Assembly (NCBI GenBank): GCA_012515695.1
Contig: JAAYXX010000077.1
Span: forward strand, 1 to 8,377
Length of the DNA stretch: 8,377 bases
From: Chloroflexota bacterium
Lineage (GTDB): Bacteria > Chloroflexota > Anaerolineae > UBA1429
Direction: 5' to 3'
Part shown: positions 5,033 through 8,377 of the stretch, in pieces
Numbering within the stretch: the stretch's first letter is position 1
How the letters are laid out: each line of letters begins with the position of its first letter
Notes under the pieces: generated by a model
The model's input: the letters and a program-made list of their open reading frames with translations, nothing else
The model's database searches: none
Told to the model about the DNA's origin: nothing
Position numbers and translations under genes: made by a program

Positions 5033-7300
5033 TTACGAGACCGGGCGCAATACCAGCACGGCTACCCCATAGGCGGGCAGTTCGACCTCCAGGCCCGCGC
5101 TCGTCGCCGCGCCCCATTCCCCGGCCCCAATCAGCAACCGATCATTCAACGCGTCATAGACGGTGTATTCGCCTGCGTCCGGCGCGCTGAGGCTGGCGGG
5201 CAGGCGCAGTCTGGTGCGCGTCGGGGTGGAGTCAAAGCTCATCACTGGAATGGTGTGCCGGTTCCCCAGGCTGCGAAGTGGCGCAAACACCATCGGGGTG
5301 TCGGGTTGAAGCGCTCGATAGTCGCATGCGCCGTGGTGCAGCTCGGGGAGTGTGCGCCGCAGCGCCAGCAGCCGCCGCACAAACTCTTCATTGCCCTCTT
5401 CGCCGCCGATATAGTGCATCAGGCAGCCATCCAGCGTAGCGCACAGGGCAAAGCATGGGCGCCAGGCGTCTGGCCCCACGATCCTGCGGCGGAACAGCGC
5501 CTTGGGCCAAAAGCTGTCGTGCGAGTCGATGAAATGCGCGATGCGCGTTCCGGCGGGGTGCGACAGGCGGCGCTCGTGCAGCCATTCCGCCAGTTCCACG
5601 GCGGTAATCGGCTGACCATCCACCTGCCCCGGCATATCCACGGCGGGCGCGCCTCCCCCTTGTAGCGCGGCGGGGAACAGCCATTGCTCCTCATAGGCGT
5701 AGCGCAGATCAAAGTCGCGGGCGTGTAGCGGCCCGATCCCCTCGCTGAACAGCATTAGCTCGGGCTTGGCCTGCTTCAGTTCGGCGCGGGCGCGCGCGAA
5801 AAGCTGGGCCCAGCCATAGTAGGTATCCCCGGCGCGATAGGGGAGGCCGCGCTTCCAATTGGGAAAATAGTTCCAGGTGGGGGCGTCAATGCGAAAGCCG
5901 TCAGCGCCCAGGTCTAGCAGATAGAACTTGAGCACGTCGATCAGGAAACGCTGGAAGGAGGGATTCAGGTGATCGAACGCCCAGGTATAGGTGGCCCTGA
6001 TCTGCCCCTCCTCGTCGCGCATGAACCATTCGGGGTGCTCGTCCAGATAGGGGTGATGCTCCACCGCCGCTTCGATCCAGCGCAAGAACCACTCTGGCTC
6101 GCTATGTTCGGTGCGCTCGTATGTCCGGCGGGCCACTTCCTTGTCGTTGCAGCCATGCACCACGATATCCAGGATCACGCGCATGTCCAGGCTGTGCGCG
6201 GTGGCGATGACCTGACGCAGCGCCGCCTCCTCGCCGTATTGGGTGGTTACGTCATAGTAATCATGGACGGAGTACCCGGCGAAGAACTGATGCGGCATGA
6301 TCTGGATGGTGTCGAAACCCAGCCGCTTGATTTCGGGCAGCCGGGCCAACAGGTCCTGGACGCGGGGCAGCGGCTCATAGGGGCCATACTTGACCACGGC
6401 GTTGCCGATGTGCAGCTCGTACAGGGTGGCGCTGGTAGTCCATTCGGGGCTATCCTCCGGCACGCGCAGGCCCACGCTATCGTACCAGGGGTGCATATCT
6501 TGCAGCAGCGCCTCCCAACCGGCGTCATTGGTGCGGGCGTACATGGCCCCGCCGGTGATGCCCTGCCCCGGCTCTACCTCGTCAGATAGCAGGACGCGAT
6601 ACTCGACGCGGATGCCGTCCCCCTCGCGCCATACATTCCCCAGAGCGGGTTCGGTGGCGGAATAGGGCCAGACGCAGACCGTCTGGCCGCTCTCGCGCTC
6701 GCACAGCCCCACCATGCCGGGGTGGCCCGAAGGGGTTTCGCCCAGGCTCATGGAGAAATCTGCCGCGAGGCTATCCAGGGGGCGGTGCGGCGCGATGGGC
6801 ACGCCGGGCGCTTCAAAAGTCACGCGGCCCGACGCCCCAAGCGTCAGGCGGGGCATTGTCCAGATAAAATGGCGCAGGCGGGTGGGCGCGCTTCCCTGCC
6901 AAACCAGTTCCAGTTGGCGGCGGGCGGTGTCGCTGCCGGGTTGCAAATGCCAACGCTCGCGCACTCGCCAGGGGCCTGCCTGAAGCACCAGCACAAGGGT
7001 CGCGCCGTCGATCTCTTGCAGCAAATAGTGCTCCACAAGCTGCTCGGCGAAATAGTGCTCTTCGCCCGTCAACAGCGGGTCGAATCGCTCCTTGACTGCC
7101 GATGTCACCCGTTCTCGCCCGCCAGAGACGACCTCCAGCGTTGGGCGGCGGTGGGGGTTTCCCAATACCACGCGGTTGGTGCGCCTGTCGGTCATGCCCA
7201 GCCAGCAGCCTGTCTGATCGCAAAAGTGTAGCGCGACCAGGCCATTGTCCAGCGTGATTGCGCCGTCGTCTGTATGCAAAGAAACGGGTGTGAGGTCCAC
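5033..7300 (-). CDS. Alpha-amylase-family (GH13-like) glycoside hydrolase or transglycosylase, cytoplasmic
   Basis: A 755-residue protein without signal peptide, so it likely acts on intracellular alpha-glucans or related sugars; the exact reaction is not identifiable. Residues 1 to about 285 look beta-rich and match no domain I recognise. The TIM barrel starts near LYELHIG (293-299) and includes the barrel motif GYSVHDYYDV (342-351). The catalytic set is present: nucleophile D472 in GFRIDAP (468-474), acid/base E520 in LFSEG, and D595 in FIDSHD (590-595). Region I reads DIVVHG (378-383) where GH13 usually has D-x-V-x-N-H. A C-terminal beta domain of about 80 residues ends the protein. The frame is open back to an ATG at 7384, but that would overlap the E1-beta gene by 50 bases. 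The GTG at 7300 has AAAGGAGG five bases ahead and leaves a 34-nt gap, so it is preferred. It lies downstream of E1-beta, probably in the same operon. Confidence 0.88.
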   Translation of the reverse strand: MDLTPVSLHTDDGAITLDNGLVALHFCDQTGCWLGMTDRRTNRVVLGNPHRRPTLEVVSGGRERVTSAVKERFDPLLTGEEHYFAEQLVEHYLLQEIDGATLVLVLQAGPWRVRERWHLQPGSDTARRQLELVWQGSAPTRLRHFIWTMPRLTLGASGRVTFEAPGVPIAPHRPLDSLAADFSMSLGETPSGHPGMVGLCERESGQTVCVWPYSATEPALGNVWREGDGIRVEYRVLLSDEVEPGQGITGGAMYARTNDAGWEALLQDMHPWYDSVGLRVPEDSPEWTTSATLYELHIGNAVVKYGPYEPLPRVQDLLARLPEIKRLGFDTIQIMPHQFFAGYSVHDYYDVTTQYGEEAALRQVIATAHSLDMRVILDIVVHGCNDKEVARRTYERTEHSEPEWFLRWIEAAVEHHPYLDEHPEWFMRDEEGQIRATYTWAFDHLNPSFQRFLIDVLKFYLLDLGADGFRIDAPTWNYFPNWKRGLPYRAGDTYYGWAQLFARARAELKQAKPELMLFSEGIGPLHARDFDLRYAYEEQWLFPAALQGGGAPAVDMPGQVDGQPITAVELAEWLHERRLSHPAGTRIAHFIDSHDSFWPKALFRRRIVGPDAWRPCFALCATLDGCLMHYIGGEEGNEEFVRRLLALRRTLPELHHGACDYRALQPDTPMVFAPLRSLGNRHTIPVMSFDSTPTRTRLRLPASLSAPDAGEYTVYDALNDRLLIGAGEWGAATSAGLEVELPAYGVAVLVLRPVS

Positions 7301-7313
7301 GTCAGCCTCCTTT
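7301..7313 (-). promoter_or_regulatory. Strong ribosome binding site selecting the GTG start at 7300
   Basis: On the minus strand AAAGGAGG (7313-7306) is followed by a five-base spacer and GTG at 7300-7298. This match to the 16S anti-Shine-Dalgarno sequence is among the best in the window. It argues that translation starts here rather than at the in-frame ATG at 7384, which lies inside the preceding gene. Confidence 0.8.
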
Positions 7314-7334
7314 GAGCCGAGTTGCCCGGCCTGT

Positions 7335-8348
7335 CTAGAAGAGTGATTGCACCGCTGCCACCACGCGGGCCGCGTCGGGGACATACGCCCGCTCTAGCTT
7401 GGGGGCAAAGGGCGGCGGCACGTCTGGGGCGGACACGCGCTTGACGGGCGCGTCGAGCCAGTCGAACGCCTCGTCGGCGGCGATAGCCGCCAGTTCAGCG
7501 GCCCAGCCGCCGGTCAGGTTATCCTCCTCGACGATCACCAGGCGGCCCGTCTTGCGAACGGAGGACAGGATCAGGTCTTTATCCAGCGGGACCAGCGTGC
7601 GCGGGTCAATGACCTCGGCCTGGATGCCCTGCTCGGCGAGAATGTCGGCGGCTTCCAGCGCCCGATAGAGGGTCAGCAGCTTGCCCACGATGGTCACGTC
7701 GCGGCCCTCGCGGCGCACGATGCCCTTGCCGATGGGCACGGTATATTCCTCATCGGGCACCTCGCCCACCGAACTGAGCGCGCCCTTTTCCGCGCGCGCC
7801 CCCTTGGAGCCGTATAGCAGCTTGTGCTCGAACATGAGCACGGGGTTGTTGTCGCGCACGGCGCTTTTGAGCAGGCCCTTGGCGTCATAGGCCGTGGCCG
7901 GGGCGACTACTTTCAGGCCGGGGATATGCGTGAAAAAGGCTTCCAGGCTTTGCGCGTGTTGGGCGCCGCGTGACGTAGCGCCCACGGGGGCGCGCATGAC
8001 CAGCGGGACCGAGACCTGCCCGCCGGACATATAGCGCATTTTGGCCGCCTGGTCTGCCAGTTGGTCCATCATGCAGAAGAGAAAATCGCCATATTGCACG
8101 TCGGCGATGGGGCGCATACCTGCCATCGCCGCGCCAATCGCCACTCCTGCAATAGCTATTTCGGAAATGGGGGTATTGCGGATGCGCTCCAGGCCGAACT
8201 CGTCGGTCAGGCCCAGGGTGACGGTAAAGGCCCCGCCGAACCCGCCGGGGATGCCAATATCCTCCCCAATGCAGAAAACCCGGGAATCGCGGCGCATTTC
8301 TTCGCGGATGGCCTCGCGCAAGGCTTCGGCAATGCTCATCTGGGTCAT
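7335..8348 (-). CDS. 2-oxoacid dehydrogenase E1 component, beta subunit (pyruvate dehydrogenase type)
   Basis: A 337-residue protein, normal length for E1-beta. With E1-alpha it would form the thiamine-diphosphate enzyme that decarboxylates a 2-oxoacid (pyruvate, a branched-chain oxoacid or acetoin) and passes the acyl group to the E2 lipoyl domain. Family landmarks in order: GEDIG (28-32) then GGFGGAF; TPISE (59-63), whose glutamate E63 matches the residue that contacts the thiamine aminopyrimidine; QYGDF (85-89) and the DQLADQAAKMRY helix (95-106); RAPVGA...GAQHAQS (119-133) with H131; HIPGLKVVAP (141-150); YDAKGLL; NPVLMFE; VIDPRTLVPLD (246-256); and the C-terminal VSAPDVPPPFAP stretch. 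The start at 8348 has GAGGAG seven bases ahead. A second ATG three codons on is possible. Sequence alone does not separate PDH from branched-chain or acetoin types. The following gene is a GH13-like enzyme, not the usual E2. Confidence 0.95.
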   Translation of the reverse strand: MTQMSIAEALREAIREEMRRDSRVFCIGEDIGIPGGFGGAFTVTLGLTDEFGLERIRNTPISEIAIAGVAIGAAMAGMRPIADVQYGDFLFCMMDQLADQAAKMRYMSGGQVSVPLVMRAPVGATSRGAQHAQSLEAFFTHIPGLKVVAPATAYDAKGLLKSAVRDNNPVLMFEHKLLYGSKGARAEKGALSSVGEVPDEEYTVPIGKGIVRREGRDVTIVGKLLTLYRALEAADILAEQGIQAEVIDPRTLVPLDKDLILSSVRKTGRLVIVEEDNLTGGWAAELAAIAADEAFDWLDAPVKRVSAPDVPPPFAPKLERAYVPDAARVVAAVQSLF

Positions 8349-8351
8349 GGT

Positions 8352-8377
8352 CTACTCCTCGAACAGATCGGTCATCA
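8352..8377 (-). CDS. C-terminal end of an upstream gene, probably E1-alpha (partial)
   Basis: On the minus strand the frame reading MTDLFEE ends at TAG (8354-8352), three bases before the E1-beta ATG, and its last codons (GAG GAG) form the E1-beta ribosome binding site. Such tight spacing is typical of E1-alpha/E1-beta pairs. Only eight full codons including the stop are visible, so the identity rests on context alone. Confidence 0.45.

Noticed and set aside
5969..6589. Plus-strand open frame of about 206 codons opposite the GH13 gene
   Set aside because: It lies wholly antisense to well-supported catalytic regions and its translation shows no recognisable domain.
7301..7384. Longer N-terminus of the GH13-like protein from ATG at 7384
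   Set aside because: It would overlap the E1-beta coding region by 50 bases and encodes a non-conserved-looking polar stretch. The GTG at 7300 has an excellent ribosome binding site.

Overview
The window reads as chromosomal DNA from a GC-rich bacterium. The gene content and the style of the intergenic repeats fit Chloroflexota (Anaerolineae-like) best, namely short GC-rich perfect hairpins of the type GGCCCCTCTCC / GGAGAGGGGCC and a GGACCGCCG palindrome. No rRNA or marker gene is present, so this placement is an inference. Nothing indicates a phage, an insertion sequence, a CRISPR array or a tRNA.

Layout. Two blocks converge on a repeat-filled gap at about 4784-5032. The plus-strand block has (1) a Na+/phosphate cotransporter with a C-terminal PhoU-like regulatory part (183-1790), closed by a perfect 14-bp hairpin. 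It is followed by (2) a 359-bp spacer carrying the clearest promoter in the window. That promoter drives (3) a two-gene unit: a soluble, almost wholly coiled-coil protein (2150-2980) and, 3 nt later, a membrane-anchored polysaccharide deacetylase (2984-4783). The deacetylase carries about 248 predicted cytoplasmic residues, including a 110-residue E/A/R-rich nine-residue repeat helix, ahead of one transmembrane segment. A CE4/NodB catalytic domain lies outside. A terminator with a T-run closes this unit.

The minus-strand block, read from the right edge, has the last codons of an upstream gene (probably the E1-alpha subunit), then the E1-beta subunit of a 2-oxoacid dehydrogenase (8348-7335). 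After 34 nt comes a 755-residue GH13-type alpha-amylase-family enzyme, whose start is best placed at a GTG (7300-5033) behind a strong ribosome binding site.

How the genes may work together. The transporter/PhoU gene stands alone and concerns phosphate uptake. The coiled-coil gene and the deacetylase look translationally coupled and share a short LR-x-I-L motif near their N-termini. The most interesting hypothesis is that they form an inside-out envelope device, in which a cytoplasmic coiled-coil partner docks on the cytoplasmic rod of the deacetylase to position or control cell-wall/polysaccharide deacetylation. The dehydrogenase/GH13 pairing looks like a carbon-metabolism operon with unusual membership. 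The convergent gap holds several nested inverted repeats, including a two-armed palindromic element that may be a dispersed REP/MITE-like repeat.
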